Of a DNA stretch of 64,000 nucleotides, positions 46,578 through 55,266 are shown one piece after another. The notes below the pieces were generated by a model that saw only the letters and a list, made by a program, of their open reading frames with translations, was not told the DNA's origin and ran no database searches. The stretch comes from Chromatium okenii (lineage in GTDB: Bacteria > Pseudomonadota > Gammaproteobacteria > Chromatiales > Chromatiaceae): assembly GCF_016583745.1 (NCBI RefSeq), contig NZ_NRRQ01000010.1:89462-153461 (forward strand). Direction: 5' to 3'. Both the position numbers and the translations under genes were made by a program. Numbering within the stretch: position 1 is the first letter of the stretch; every line of letters begins with the position of its first letter.

Positions 46578-48470
46578 TTAACGATAAGTTAGTACTATTT
46601 CTGATAGATTTCCTTGCAATTGAATAAACGGGTTAGGATCATCACCAATAAATACCGGATCAATTGTGCCTTCCGTAACTTGCATTCCAGGAAGATAATG
46701 ATATTTGAGTGTGATGGAGTCGCCTAAAACAGCTTTGAAAACCAACCGATTTGCATCTCTTGCAACAAGTTCTCCCGCTCCTGCTAAAAAGAAACTGTGC
46801 AGACGCTGTACCTGATAAAACTTCAGTTGCTTCCATTCGTTAATACAAACGATGCCGTTTAATTGGTCAAAATAACGCTTGCTTTTTTCCGAGTGGGCAA
46901 TGATCCAGCCGATATTGTAGCGATCAAAATACTCGTGCATTTTTTCTGGTGAAATCTCTGCGATTGGCTTCGTAAATGCCTTTCCATCCCAGAAAGAAGC
47001 AAAGCCAGTTTGCACATATGGTCCGCCAACAAACTCACGTTGGCTTTTTAATGCAAGTATTCCAGCAATATGACCGCCATCATGGATTCTTCCAAGCGAG
47101 GTTTCAAATAGAACTCGTGCTGAATTATCGGTGTTAGTATTCAAAAAACTCAGAATATGATCTGCATATTCTCCTTGATGACGCGCCTGCGGTGGATGTT
47201 GACCATAATGTCCAATGTTAGCAGATGAAACCTCGCGTCCCATTTCAACGACACTGATTGCAAGTCCAATCGCAAGCAGACCAGCACTTGCACGAGAGAT
47301 TGCTCGTCGCCATGTTTTCTCGTGTTGTAATGCGTTGCAAAAAATTTCCGCAATGCTTACTGCCGCGGGCAAGGCAAGAAATAAATAGGCAACTGTAGTA
47401 AATCGATTCGGCTGGGTAAGTTTCCCTAATACGTCGTTATCGCCTGCCGTATAAGCATATAGGAGCCAGAACACGCCAACGCCAGAATAGGTTAAAAGTA
47501 ACCGCCGTTGGCTGCTGAAATAGGCTAAAAAGAATCCTAAGATAACAGCCAGCGCAATTGGCGTATTGATTCTTGCTCCGTTGGCTTTATCCCAAATACC
47601 AAGAAGAGATTTAATCACTAAATCGCCGCCAGTCGCCCGTTGATAAAGATCAAAAGTCTCTTGTATTTCCAGTGGATTCAAAAAGTAGTATAACCAACCA
47701 ACATTCAACAGGATGCCAATAGCTGCTACCGCTAATAACGCGGTTAACCCAAACTGCCAATGAACATCTTGCCTGTTTAAGGTAAGATAAAAAATTACAA
47801 AAAAAGTTATTGGCAGTGGGAACAAAGGATGACTAAAAAAGAGAAATGCGGCAACTAATCCTAATGCCACTGTAGCAGCTACTGTTTTGGCAATGTCGCG
47901 TGTGAGCAAGCGCACTAGCAGTGCCGTAAACGGAAGTGATGCAAACGCAATAAACACAAATGAGACCATGCCAGCGGTATGAAACCAGCGAAATATACCC
48001 GTCCACCATAACAGCAGACCCAGTAGCGCGCTCACTGCAATGGCGTTGCGTTCAAAGCGTAAAATAATTAAAGTGAGTGGTAAACAAATGCTGGCAATAA
48101 GAGAAACAGCAAAGGTATACAGTTTCCAAATGTCTGCTGCTGTCAAACTGTTTGGTAGAATACTCGCTAAAAATGCTGGCAATCTGTCGCTATGGTTAAG
48201 TGCAAAGCCGGTGGCTCTACCCGCTGCAAAAAAGGGATCATATCCAACTGCAGCGACTGCTGCCCCCATCGCAACATTGTATTCATGAAAAGGGTTGTCA
48301 ATATGTAATAAACTTGCTGAACCGAATAGCTCAGATAGTGGAAATGTTTGAGCAACGAGAAGAAACTGTAATGCTACAGTTAAACCCAAAATAACTCCAA
48401 AAGTAACAGCATTTGCAGTGGATTTTGTTGATTGACATAGCATTAAATAATCAACTTTTTGCGGTATCAT
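46578..48470 (-). CDS. Polytopic membrane protein, unknown (GT-C-like layout)
   Basis: A 630-residue protein with about 12 hydrophobic segments in the first 420 residues and a C-terminal extracytoplasmic domain of about 200 residues. The first loop contains DNPFHEYN and a later loop has NHSDRLPAF, a layout seen in 6-pyruvoyl-tetrahydropterin-synthase-related and GT-C-type membrane proteins. I cannot assign a family. ARVLFETSLGRIHDGG in the C-terminal domain recalls similar uncharacterised proteins of polysaccharide loci. It is the first gene of the island, with about 200 bp to the divergent cyclase gene. Confidence 0.5.
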   Translation of the reverse strand: MIPQKVDYLMLCQSTKSTANAVTFGVILGLTVALQFLLVAQTFPLSELFGSASLLHIDNPFHEYNVAMGAAVAAVGYDPFFAAGRATGFALNHSDRLPAFLASILPNSLTAADIWKLYTFAVSLIASICLPLTLIILRFERNAIAVSALLGLLLWWTGIFRWFHTAGMVSFVFIAFASLPFTALLVRLLTRDIAKTVAATVALGLVAAFLFFSHPLFPLPITFFVIFYLTLNRQDVHWQFGLTALLAVAAIGILLNVGWLYYFLNPLEIQETFDLYQRATGGDLVIKSLLGIWDKANGARINTPIALAVILGFFLAYFSSQRRLLLTYSGVGVFWLLYAYTAGDNDVLGKLTQPNRFTTVAYLFLALPAAVSIAEIFCNALQHEKTWRRAISRASAGLLAIGLAISVVEMGREVSSANIGHYGQHPPQARHQGEYADHILSFLNTNTDNSARVLFETSLGRIHDGGHIAGILALKSQREFVGGPYVQTGFASFWDGKAFTKPIAEISPEKMHEYFDRYNIGWIIAHSEKSKRYFDQLNGIVCINEWKQLKFYQVQRLHSFFLAGAGELVARDANRLVFKAVLGDSITLKYHYLPGMQVTEGTIDPVFIGDDPNPFIQLQGNLSEIVLTYR

Positions 48471-48668
48471 AACCTAGCCTGAAATTTTCTTAACTCTGTA
48501 GGTTTTTTCAAATGCTACGGGATTGCCATGTAACAAAACGCAACCCAAGCGCCATTGCTGAATGTCCATCAATACCCAACACACTTATATGCTGATGCGG
48601 TTACACTAATTGGCAGTTTGGAACAATAATGAGCCGATTACAATCACACGCTTTGGAGCGTAATCCCG

Positions 48669-50342
48669 ATGGAAATCGACAACCGCCACCGCCTGCTGTT
48701 TGAACAAGCACATGATGCGATTATGACGCTTGCCGCGCCAGATTGGCACTTCACTTCTGGCAATCCAGCGGCATGTCGGATGTTTGGTGTCGCAGATGAA
48801 GCGGATTTTGTCAAGCTCGGACCTTGGGAAGTGTCGCCGCCCTATCAGCCCAACGGGCAACTCTCATCCGCGCAAGCTAAGGCGATGATTACGTTGGCGT
48901 TGTGCGAAGGATCGCATTTTTTTGAGTGGGTACATCAGCGCGTCAACGGTGCGCCCTTTCCGGCAGCAGTGCTGTTAGCGCGGCTAGAAGTTGATGGTCA
49001 AACCCTGATTCAAGCCACCGTGCGCGATATTAGTGACCAAAAACGCACGGAAACAGCGTTGCGCCACAATCAAGCCATGCTGGCGCGGACGGAAGCGGTT
49101 GCACAAATCGGGAGCTGGGCGTGGGAAGTGACAACCGATCATGTGGTCTGGTCGGATGAGTTGTATCGCATTTTTCAACGCGATCCCGCCGAAGGTGCGC
49201 CATCGTTTGCGGAACATCCGCAGTTATATGTGGCAGCAGACATGCGGCAGTTAATGGACGCCGTGCAGAACACGCTGACCACCGGCGCATCTTATGAACT
49301 GGAACTGCGAGCGATCCGCCGCGATGGCGCAGTGCGGGTGTGTTTGGCGCGAGGTCATGCCGAACGCGATGATCACCAGCGGATAACGCATTTGTTTGGC
49401 TCGTTGCAGGACATCACGGAGCGGAAGCGGGTTGAAGACGCCTTGCGCGAAAGCGAAGCGCGTTATCGGGCATTGTTTGACCACATCAGCAGCGGTGTGG
49501 CGATTTATTCCACCCCGGATTATGGACAAACCTTTGTATTTCGGGATTTTAATCACGCCGCCGAGCGCATCGACGGCGAGTGTCGCGCCAACTTAATCGG
49601 GAAATCGTTAACCGCAGTGCGCCCGGGCGCAGTGGCATTTGGTTTGCTGGAAGTGTTGCAACGGGTGTGGACAAGCGGCATTCCTGAGCATTTTCCCGCG
49701 CAGGTGTACCGCGATGAGCAGCGCATCAAATGGTATGAAAACTTCGTGTATCGGCTGCCCAACGGCGATGTCGTCGCCGTGTTTGATGACGTCACGGCGC
49801 TGAAAGAACACGCGCAGCGGTTGGAACAATTGGCGTATTACGACGCGCTGACGGCGCTGCCCAATCGCGTTTTATTGGCGGATCGGTTGCGGCAAGCGAT
49901 GGCGCAAGCGCAGCGGCGGCAACAGCGGCTGGCGGTCGCTTATCTGGATTTGGACGGCTTCAAAGCGATTAACGATTGTCACGGACACGCGGTGGGCGAT
50001 CAGTTGTTGATTGCGGTCGCGCAGCGGATGCGAGAAACGTTGCGCGAAAGCGACACGCTGGCGCGATTAGGTGGAGATGAATTTGTCGCGGTATTGGTCG
50101 ATCTCGTCGAGCACACTACCGACATGGCGTTGCTCAAGCGCCTGCTCGCCGCGGCAGCCGCGCCGGTGCAATTGGGAGAACTGCTGGTGCAGGTATCCGC
50201 CAGCATCGGCGTTACCTTTTATCCGCAACCGCTGACATCAGAAGCGGATCATTTATTACGGCAAGCCGATCAAGCGATGTATCGCGCCAAATTAGCGGGG
50301 CGCAATTGCATCCAATTTTTTACGCAATATCCGCCTGAATAA
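48669..50342 (+). CDS. Diguanylate cyclase with three PAS domains
   Basis: A cytoplasmic 557-residue protein with PAS-like domains at about 5-125, 135-255 and 260-380 and a GGDEF domain at about 390-550. The active site GGDEF is intact (first Gly at residue 468) and the inhibitory I-site RxxD (RESD) lies five residues upstream, so it should make cyclic di-GMP with product inhibition. No EAL domain or membrane segment is present. The PAS ligands are unknown. It is convergent with ridA across a terminator-like hairpin. Confidence 0.92.
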   Translation: MEIDNRHRLLFEQAHDAIMTLAAPDWHFTSGNPAACRMFGVADEADFVKLGPWEVSPPYQPNGQLSSAQAKAMITLALCEGSHFFEWVHQRVNGAPFPAAVLLARLEVDGQTLIQATVRDISDQKRTETALRHNQAMLARTEAVAQIGSWAWEVTTDHVVWSDELYRIFQRDPAEGAPSFAEHPQLYVAADMRQLMDAVQNTLTTGASYELELRAIRRDGAVRVCLARGHAERDDHQRITHLFGSLQDITERKRVEDALRESEARYRALFDHISSGVAIYSTPDYGQTFVFRDFNHAAERIDGECRANLIGKSLTAVRPGAVAFGLLEVLQRVWTSGIPEHFPAQVYRDEQRIKWYENFVYRLPNGDVVAVFDDVTALKEHAQRLEQLAYYDALTALPNRVLLADRLRQAMAQAQRRQQRLAVAYLDLDGFKAINDCHGHAVGDQLLIAVAQRMRETLRESDTLARLGGDEFVAVLVDLVEHTTDMALLKRLLAAAAAPVQLGELLVQVSASIGVTFYPQPLTSEADHLLRQADQAMYRAKLAGRNCIQFFTQYPPE

Positions 50343-50384
50343 AAATGCCGCACCCACTTTGATTAAAAGGGGATGCGACATTTT
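50341..50384. terminator. Bidirectional terminator-like hairpin between the cyclase gene and ridA
   Basis: AAAATGCCGCACCC and GGGGATGCGACATTTT pair over about 12 bp with one or two mismatches, flanked by A and T runs. It lies between convergent genes. Confidence 0.65.
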
Positions 50385-50412
50385 AGTCAGTCAATTGAGA
50401 ACAATGCCGCGC

Positions 50413-50799
50413 TCAACAACCAAGCACCAGCACCGCATCCATTTCCACCGCCGCTCCCTTTGGTAACGCGGCCACGCCAATGGCTGCCCGCGCCGGATAA
50501 GGCGCAGTGAAATACTCCGCCATCACCTGATTGATGAGTGGAAAGTGCGCCAAATCAGTCAAAAACACATTCAACTTCACCACATCCGCCAGTGAGCCAC
50601 CCGCCGCGTGCGCCACCGCCTGCAAATTCTCCAGCACCTGCCGAATCTGCACCGACATATCGCCTTCCACCAGCTCCATCGTCGCCGCGCACAGCGGAAT
50701 CTGCCCCGACAGATACACGGTGTCACCCACCCGCACCGCTTGCGAGTAAGTGCCAATCGCCTGCGGCGCCAGCTCGGTGTGAATCACCTCGCGTGTCAT
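50413..50799 (-). CDS. ridA: RidA/YjgF-family reactive imine deaminase
   Basis: RidA hydrolyses reactive enamine/imine products of PLP enzymes. The 128 residues have the full family pattern: [26 protein letters not shown], the substrate arginine in [20 protein letters not shown]. It overlaps the upstream DUF4412-like gene by four bases, an unusual pairing. Confidence 0.95.
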   Translation of the reverse strand: MTREVIHTELAPQAIGTYSQAVRVGDTVYLSGQIPLCAATMELVEGDMSVQIRQVLENLQAVAHAAGGSLADVVKLNVFLTDLAHFPLINQVMAEYFTAPYPARAAIGVAALPKGAAVEMDAVLVLGC

Positions 50800-51710
50800 T
50801 GCGCCGCTCCCGCGCCAGCAGCCGGAGCCGGCTCTGGAGCGATCATCCGAAGGTCTTTTATCTCACCGTCCGGAGCCGGAGCCGCTTCCGTTGGCATCTC
50901 CTGCGGAGCCACTGGCGCATCACCCTCAGCGTCCATTGCCGCCTCCATTTCCTTCTCAGAATAATCAGCCGGAATTTCAAACTGTGATGCCGCAATTGCC
51001 TCCTTACGAATCACCTTCACCTCACTCTCGGTCTCCATTTCCGAACCCATCATCTGCATCTTGGTTTTCGTCAGAATTGGATAACCCTTCACCTTCGCCA
51101 TTTCCACCTGCTGCACCTTACCTTCTGGCGTATCCGCTAATAACCCATCGGGCCCGGATAAACTCATCATGTCAGTAAAGCGCGTGACATCGACATCCAC
51201 TTCTTCAGTCGCCCAAATCTCCTGTTCAATACTCATCATTCCAGTTTTTTTAACCAGATACTTTTTACAATTCCATTCCCCGATTTTTTTCATCTCATCG
51301 GTCGGCGTCACCGTAATCTTGGTCTCCGCCATCATCGCCCGCATTTGTTCCATGCCCGGCTGCGACATACTCTCTTTTACCCGCCCGACATTGATCTGGT
51401 AATACTGCTTCACGGCATGATTCAAAAACGTCATATTGCCGCTGGCGGGGTCAAGAATCATATCCGTGCCTTCCGCATCCGCACTGCTCACCTTCATCTT
51501 GCCGTGCGCCAAATAGGTTTTACTCAACTCCTCTTGCGGCGCATCTTCCGTCATGCCATTGCCGCGATTGAGCGTTTCAAAATACACGCCCATTTCATCT
51601 GCTGCTTGTGCCAGCGGCACGCTCAGGCACGACACCAACAGCAGCGCAGCGGTCTGGTACACCCCACGCCGCAGACTGACGAACAACGCGGGGAAATTCA
51701 AAGCGATCAT
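50796..51710 (-). CDS. Exported DUF4412-like protein
   Basis: A 304-residue secreted protein with a signal peptide (hydrophobic [18 protein letters not shown], cleavage near residue 36). The mature part has a lipoprotein-carrier-like beta pattern typical of DUF4412 ([44 protein letters not shown]). The C-terminal about 60 residues are Glu/Pro/Ala-rich and low complexity. Function unknown; periplasmic location is inferred. It precedes ridA with overlapping start and stop. Confidence 0.65.
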   Translation of the reverse strand: MIALNFPALFVSLRRGVYQTAALLLVSCLSVPLAQAADEMGVYFETLNRGNGMTEDAPQEELSKTYLAHGKMKVSSADAEGTDMILDPASGNMTFLNHAVKQYYQINVGRVKESMSQPGMEQMRAMMAETKITVTPTDEMKKIGEWNCKKYLVKKTGMMSIEQEIWATEEVDVDVTRFTDMMSLSGPDGLLADTPEGKVQQVEMAKVKGYPILTKTKMQMMGSEMETESEVKVIRKEAIAASQFEIPADYSEKEMEAAMDAEGDAPVAPQEMPTEAAPAPDGEIKDLRMIAPEPAPAAGAGAAQ

Positions 51711-51924
51711 GGTGATTCCTCTAAAGTTTTGAAAAACAACAGGTTAAACAGAAAAGTTGCGTCACGCGCTCGTATTATAGGTTGCTGGCGCAGCAGACAA
51801 CGAGATTTTCATCTGCCGCCCACCGCCGCCGATTCATCAAGCCGTCATCCGCTGCTCACATCGTTGCAACTCGCGCCTTCTACCATCAATCGCTACCCAC
51901 TATAAATCCTAAATTGAGGTCAGA

Positions 51925-52686
51925 ATGGTTGCGTCGGCTTTAGCGTTAGCAGCGCCGCGAGGCGAACGGTTATTCGTGGAATTAGCAACCTCAGCGCGAG
52001 AAGTTCGGGCGGCGCAAGCGTTGCGCTATCGCGTATTTGGTGAAGAATTAGGCGCACAACTCAAAGGTGATGTGGGCTGTGATGTCGATGAATTTGATGA
52101 GTATTGCCAGCATTTATTAGTGCGCGAAGTCAGCAGTGGTCGCATTATTGGCTGCACCCGTTTATTGACCGATCATCAAGCAGCGCGGCTGGGTCAATTT
52201 TATTCAGAAACTGAATTTGAGTTAAACGCAATTCGCCGATTAAATGGACGTTTATTAGAAGTTGGGCGCACCTGTATTGATCCCGAATTTCGCCAAGGCG
52301 CAGCAATTGCCGTCTTGTGGTCAGGATTAGCTGCATTTATTCATTTGCATCATTTTGATTATTTATTCGGCTGCGCCAGCATTCCGCTCGGCGATAACGA
52401 TCTGCAAGCTGCCGCAATGATGAATCGGCTGCGCCGGCAAGCGTTGGCACCAGCCGCGCTGCGGGTGACGCCACGCGTACCGCTGTTGACCACGCATATC
52501 GACGACAACTTGGACGCACCGTTGCCGCCATTGCTGCGGACGTATCTGCGCCTCGGTGCCAAGGTGTGCGGCGAGCCGTGCCGCGATGCTGATTTTGGCG
52601 TCGCTGACGTGTTGATTGTGCTCAACGTTGACGAGATCAATCCCGCGTATTCGCGGCATTTCCTCAATCGCACGGCGGAGCAATGA
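51925..52686 (+). CDS. olsB: Ornithine N-acyltransferase OlsB-type (GNAT fold)
   Basis: Transfers a 3-hydroxyacyl chain from acyl carrier protein to ornithine, the first step of ornithine lipid synthesis. The 253 residues match the family: ALRYRVFGEELGAQL, DEFDEYCQHLLVRE, GCTRLL, LEVGRTCIDPEFRQGAAIAV and LFGCASIPLGD. GAGG lies at good spacing before the ATG. It overlaps the olsA-type acyltransferase gene by four bases, the standard olsBA arrangement. The olsB identity is by family and context. Confidence 0.85.
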   Translation: MVASALALAAPRGERLFVELATSAREVRAAQALRYRVFGEELGAQLKGDVGCDVDEFDEYCQHLLVREVSSGRIIGCTRLLTDHQAARLGQFYSETEFELNAIRRLNGRLLEVGRTCIDPEFRQGAAIAVLWSGLAAFIHLHHFDYLFGCASIPLGDNDLQAAAMMNRLRRQALAPAALRVTPRVPLLTTHIDDNLDAPLPPLLRTYLRLGAKVCGEPCRDADFGVADVLIVLNVDEINPAYSRHFLNRTAEQ

Positions 52687-54605
52687 GTGTGCGCGTGAGC
52701 GCCCGCGCTGTAGGACGGGCGATCCGCGTGAGCGCCCACTTTGTAGTTGGCGCAGTGCTGGCGCTGATCCTCACCAGCATCCGGCGCAGCGGTCGCCAAC
52801 CTGCTTGGCAAGCACCCGTCACGCGCTGGTGGCATCACCGTTTATGTCGCGCTTTGGGCGTTGAGGTGCGCGTCAGCGGACGGGTCGTGCCCAACTGTCT
52901 GCTGGTGAGCAATCACATTTCTTGGCTCGATATTCCCGTTCTCGGCGCACACGGCGAACTGCGGTTTTTAGCCAAATCTGAAGTCCGCCGCTGGCCGCTC
53001 ATCGGCTGGCTGGCGCAGTGCATTGACACGATTTTTATCGAACGCGGCGGGCATCAAGTCAGCGAAATCACTGCGCATTTAGTCAGCGCGTTGACGGCGG
53101 GCGGGACGCTGCTGATTTTCCCCGAAGGCACGACCACCGACGGCAGCGGCGTCGCGCGGTTTCATGCCCGTTTGTTTGGGGCGGCGCAACTGCCGGGGCA
53201 ACAGATTCAACCCGTTGCCATCAGCTATCACCACGGCGCTGCGCCAACGCCGGAGACGGCAATTGCCTACATTGGCGACGACACCTTGTTGGCGAATTTG
53301 TGGCGAGTGCTGCGCCATCCGCAGTTGGTCGCGCAGGTGCAGTTTTTGCCGCCATTTCCGGTCGCAGCCGGGGCAAAACGGCGTGAATTAGCCGAGCTGG
53401 CGCAGGCATTGATCGCAGCGGCACTTTCTAGCCCTCGCCCCCCTTTGAAAAAGGGGGGTTGGGGGGATTTGAGATCAGTCAGTTGGGATTTATCCGTCGT
53501 CACCGAAACGTATCCGCCCGAAATCAACGGCGTTGCCAACACGATGCAGCAACTGGTGGACGGTTTAGCGGCGCGTGGTCATCGGCTCCAGCTCATCCGC
53601 CCGCGCCAGCCGAGCGATCCTGCGCAACCGCTGCCGCAAACGGTGCTGGTGCCCGGACTGCCGCTGCCGGGGTATCGCGGTTTGCGGTTTGGGCTGCCGG
53701 TGTATTGGCGACTGCGGCGGCACTGGTCACGCCAGCGCCCAGATTTGATTTATATCGCCACGCAGGGCCCGCTCGGACACGCGGCGCTGGCGGCAGCGCG
53801 AGCACTGAAAATTCCCACCGTGACCGGATTTCACACGCAATTTCAACACTATAGCCGCCATTACGGGCTAGGAATGCTGCTGCGCCCGATCAGCGCCAGC
53901 TTGCGCCATTTCCACAATCATTCTGATTTAACGCTGGTGCCAACGGCGGCGCTGCAAACGACCTTGACCGCCGATGGTTTCAACAATGTGCAGGTGTTCG
54001 GGCGCGGCGTTGACGTGGTGCGGTTTTCACCGACGCGACGCAGTGCCGAATTGCGGCAGTCGTGGGGCTGCGACGAGCGCAGTTTGGTGGTCATTCACGT
54101 CGGGCGCATCGCCGCTGAGAAGAATCTTGATGTCGCTTATCAGGCTTATCGCGCCATCGCAGCGGAACAGCCGGAAGTGCGATTTGTCCTCGTCGGCAGC
54201 GGCCCGGAACGCGAGCACTGGCAGCAGCGGTTTCCTGACGTGCTTTGCGTCGGCGCAAAAGTCGGCGTTGACCTCGCCGCGCATTACGCCAGCGGCGATC
54301 TCTTTTTATTTCCCAGCCTGACCGAGACTTTTGGCAACGTCGTCACCGAAGCGATGGCGAGCGGGCTGCCGGTGATCGCGTTTGATGACGCCGCCGCTCA
54401 CGCCTACATCCGCAGCGGTCACAACGGCGTGACGGTGCCGGTGACTGAGCCAGCAGCGTTTATCGCCGCGAGCGTGACCGCAGCGCGAGATCGGCAGCGG
54501 TTGCGCGAGTTGGGGCTGGCGGCGCGGCACACGGCAGAAGAATTGAGTTGGGAAAAGGTGCTCGGCGGTTTAGAAACACATTTTGCAGAAGTGCTGCGCC
54601 GTTAA
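52683..54605 (+). CDS. OlsA-type acyltransferase fused to an Agt/MgtA-like glycosyltransferase
   Basis: This single 640-residue frame joins two enzymes. Residues about 25-250 are a PlsC-type acyltransferase with the HX4D motif in NHISWLD (H78) and FPEGT (from F146), expected to acylate lyso-ornithine lipid. Residues about 268-640 are a GT4 glycosyltransferase (TETYPPEINGV from T274, GFHTQFQHY, HVGRIAAEKNL, EX7E in LTETFGNVVTEAM), most like enzymes glycosylating diacylglycerol or phosphatidylinositol. The joint (about residues 250-262, RPPLKKGGWGD) is encoded by a palindromic repeat (53438-53470). The first about 24 residues come from two tandem GAGCGCCC repeats. Frameshift-free fusion by repeat insertion is inferred. 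Confidence 0.85.
   Translation: MSVRVSARAVGRAIRVSAHFVVGAVLALILTSIRRSGRQPAWQAPVTRWWHHRLCRALGVEVRVSGRVVPNCLLVSNHISWLDIPVLGAHGELRFLAKSEVRRWPLIGWLAQCIDTIFIERGGHQVSEITAHLVSALTAGGTLLIFPEGTTTDGSGVARFHARLFGAAQLPGQQIQPVAISYHHGAAPTPETAIAYIGDDTLLANLWRVLRHPQLVAQVQFLPPFPVAAGAKRRELAELAQALIAAALSSPRPPLKKGGWGDLRSVSWDLSVVTETYPPEINGVANTMQQLVDGLAARGHRLQLIRPRQPSDPAQPLPQTVLVPGLPLPGYRGLRFGLPVYWRLRRHWSRQRPDLIYIATQGPLGHAALAAARALKIPTVTGFHTQFQHYSRHYGLGMLLRPISASLRHFHNHSDLTLVPTAALQTTLTADGFNNVQVFGRGVDVVRFSPTRRSAELRQSWGCDERSLVVIHVGRIAAEKNLDVAYQAYRAIAAEQPEVRFVLVGSGPEREHWQQRFPDVLCVGAKVGVDLAAHYASGDLFLFPSLTETFGNVVTEAMASGLPVIAFDDAAAHAYIRSGHNGVTVPVTEPAAFIAASVTAARDRQRLRELGLAARHTAEELSWEKVLGGLETHFAEVLRR
52693..52753. repeat. Two tandem GAGCGCCC-type repeats at the start of the olsA fusion
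   Basis: GCGTGAGCGCCCGCGCTGTA followed by GGACGGGCG (52693-52721) and GCGTGAGCGCCCACTTTGTA followed by GTTGGCGC (52726-52753) are diverged copies of one unit. Each can fold (CGCCCG/CGGGCG in the first). A related hairpin is at 59338-59362. Confidence 0.65.
53438..53470. repeat. CCCCCCTTTGAAAAAGGGGGG repeat at the acyltransferase-glycosyltransferase junction
   Basis: CCCCCCTTTGAAAAAGGGGG and then GTTGGGGGGATTT matches the copy in the ligase gene (33637-33673). It sits exactly between the two enzyme domains and keeps the frame open. Confidence 0.8.
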
Positions 54606-54677
54606 AAAGTACCTGAATGCTGCAAAAAACAGGTTTACAATCGCTCAAGTCTTGATAGAAATAACAGCAATACAGCG

Positions 54678-55112
54678 ATGACCACCAATCTGCACGACAC
54701 CGATTTTTATGCTTGGACGCAATTGCAAGTGGCTTTACTCAAAGCGCGGCGCTGGTCAGCAATGGATATTGACGGCTTAATTGAAGAAATTAACAGCATG
54801 GGCGCAAGCGAAAGGCGAGAGTTAATTAACCGGCTGGCGGTGTTATTAGGGCATTTATTGAAATGGCAATATCAACCGTCTTATCGTGGTTGCAGTTGGC
54901 AACTGACCTTAAAAGAACAGCGCCGCCAATTACATCGCTTGCTGCGCGACAATCCCAGCTTACGCGCCAAACTGACCGAATTAATCAGCGATGCTTATGG
55001 CGATGCAATTTTATTAGCCGCCAAAGAAACCGGATTAGATGAACAGCATTTTCCTGATAGTTGTCCGTATGCTGAAGATGATTTATTCAGTTTAGAGTTT
55101 TATCCTGATTGA
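54678..55112 (+). CDS. DUF29 family protein
   Basis: A 144-residue DUF29 protein, paralogous to the one at 39640-40065: DFYAWTQLQVALLKARRW, LIEEINSMGASERREL, HLLKWQYQPSYRG and SCPY near the end. It is soluble and predicted helical. Function unknown. It lies 72 bp after the olsA fusion and 154 bp before the phosphoesterase gene, same strand. Confidence 0.9.
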   Translation: MTTNLHDTDFYAWTQLQVALLKARRWSAMDIDGLIEEINSMGASERRELINRLAVLLGHLLKWQYQPSYRGCSWQLTLKEQRRQLHRLLRDNPSLRAKLTELISDAYGDAILLAAKETGLDEQHFPDSCPYAEDDLFSLEFYPD

Positions 55113-55266
55113 ATTATCAGCGCGATTTGTGCTCGCTGACTATTAAATCCCGCCTGCCCGTCATCAAATTGACCGCAAGAATTCACCGCGCCGTCACCAT
55201 CTTCGCATCAGTTGGCAACGCATCGTCTCGAAGATAGGCAAACTTCTTTTTCGAGGCGCAGCGCCG

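Noticed and set aside
55150..55215. Pho box upstream of plcP (CCGTCAT and CCGTCAC half-sites near 55158 and 55192)
   Set aside because: The half-sites are about 34 bp apart rather than 11 and the second halves do not match, so PhoB control cannot be claimed from sequence.
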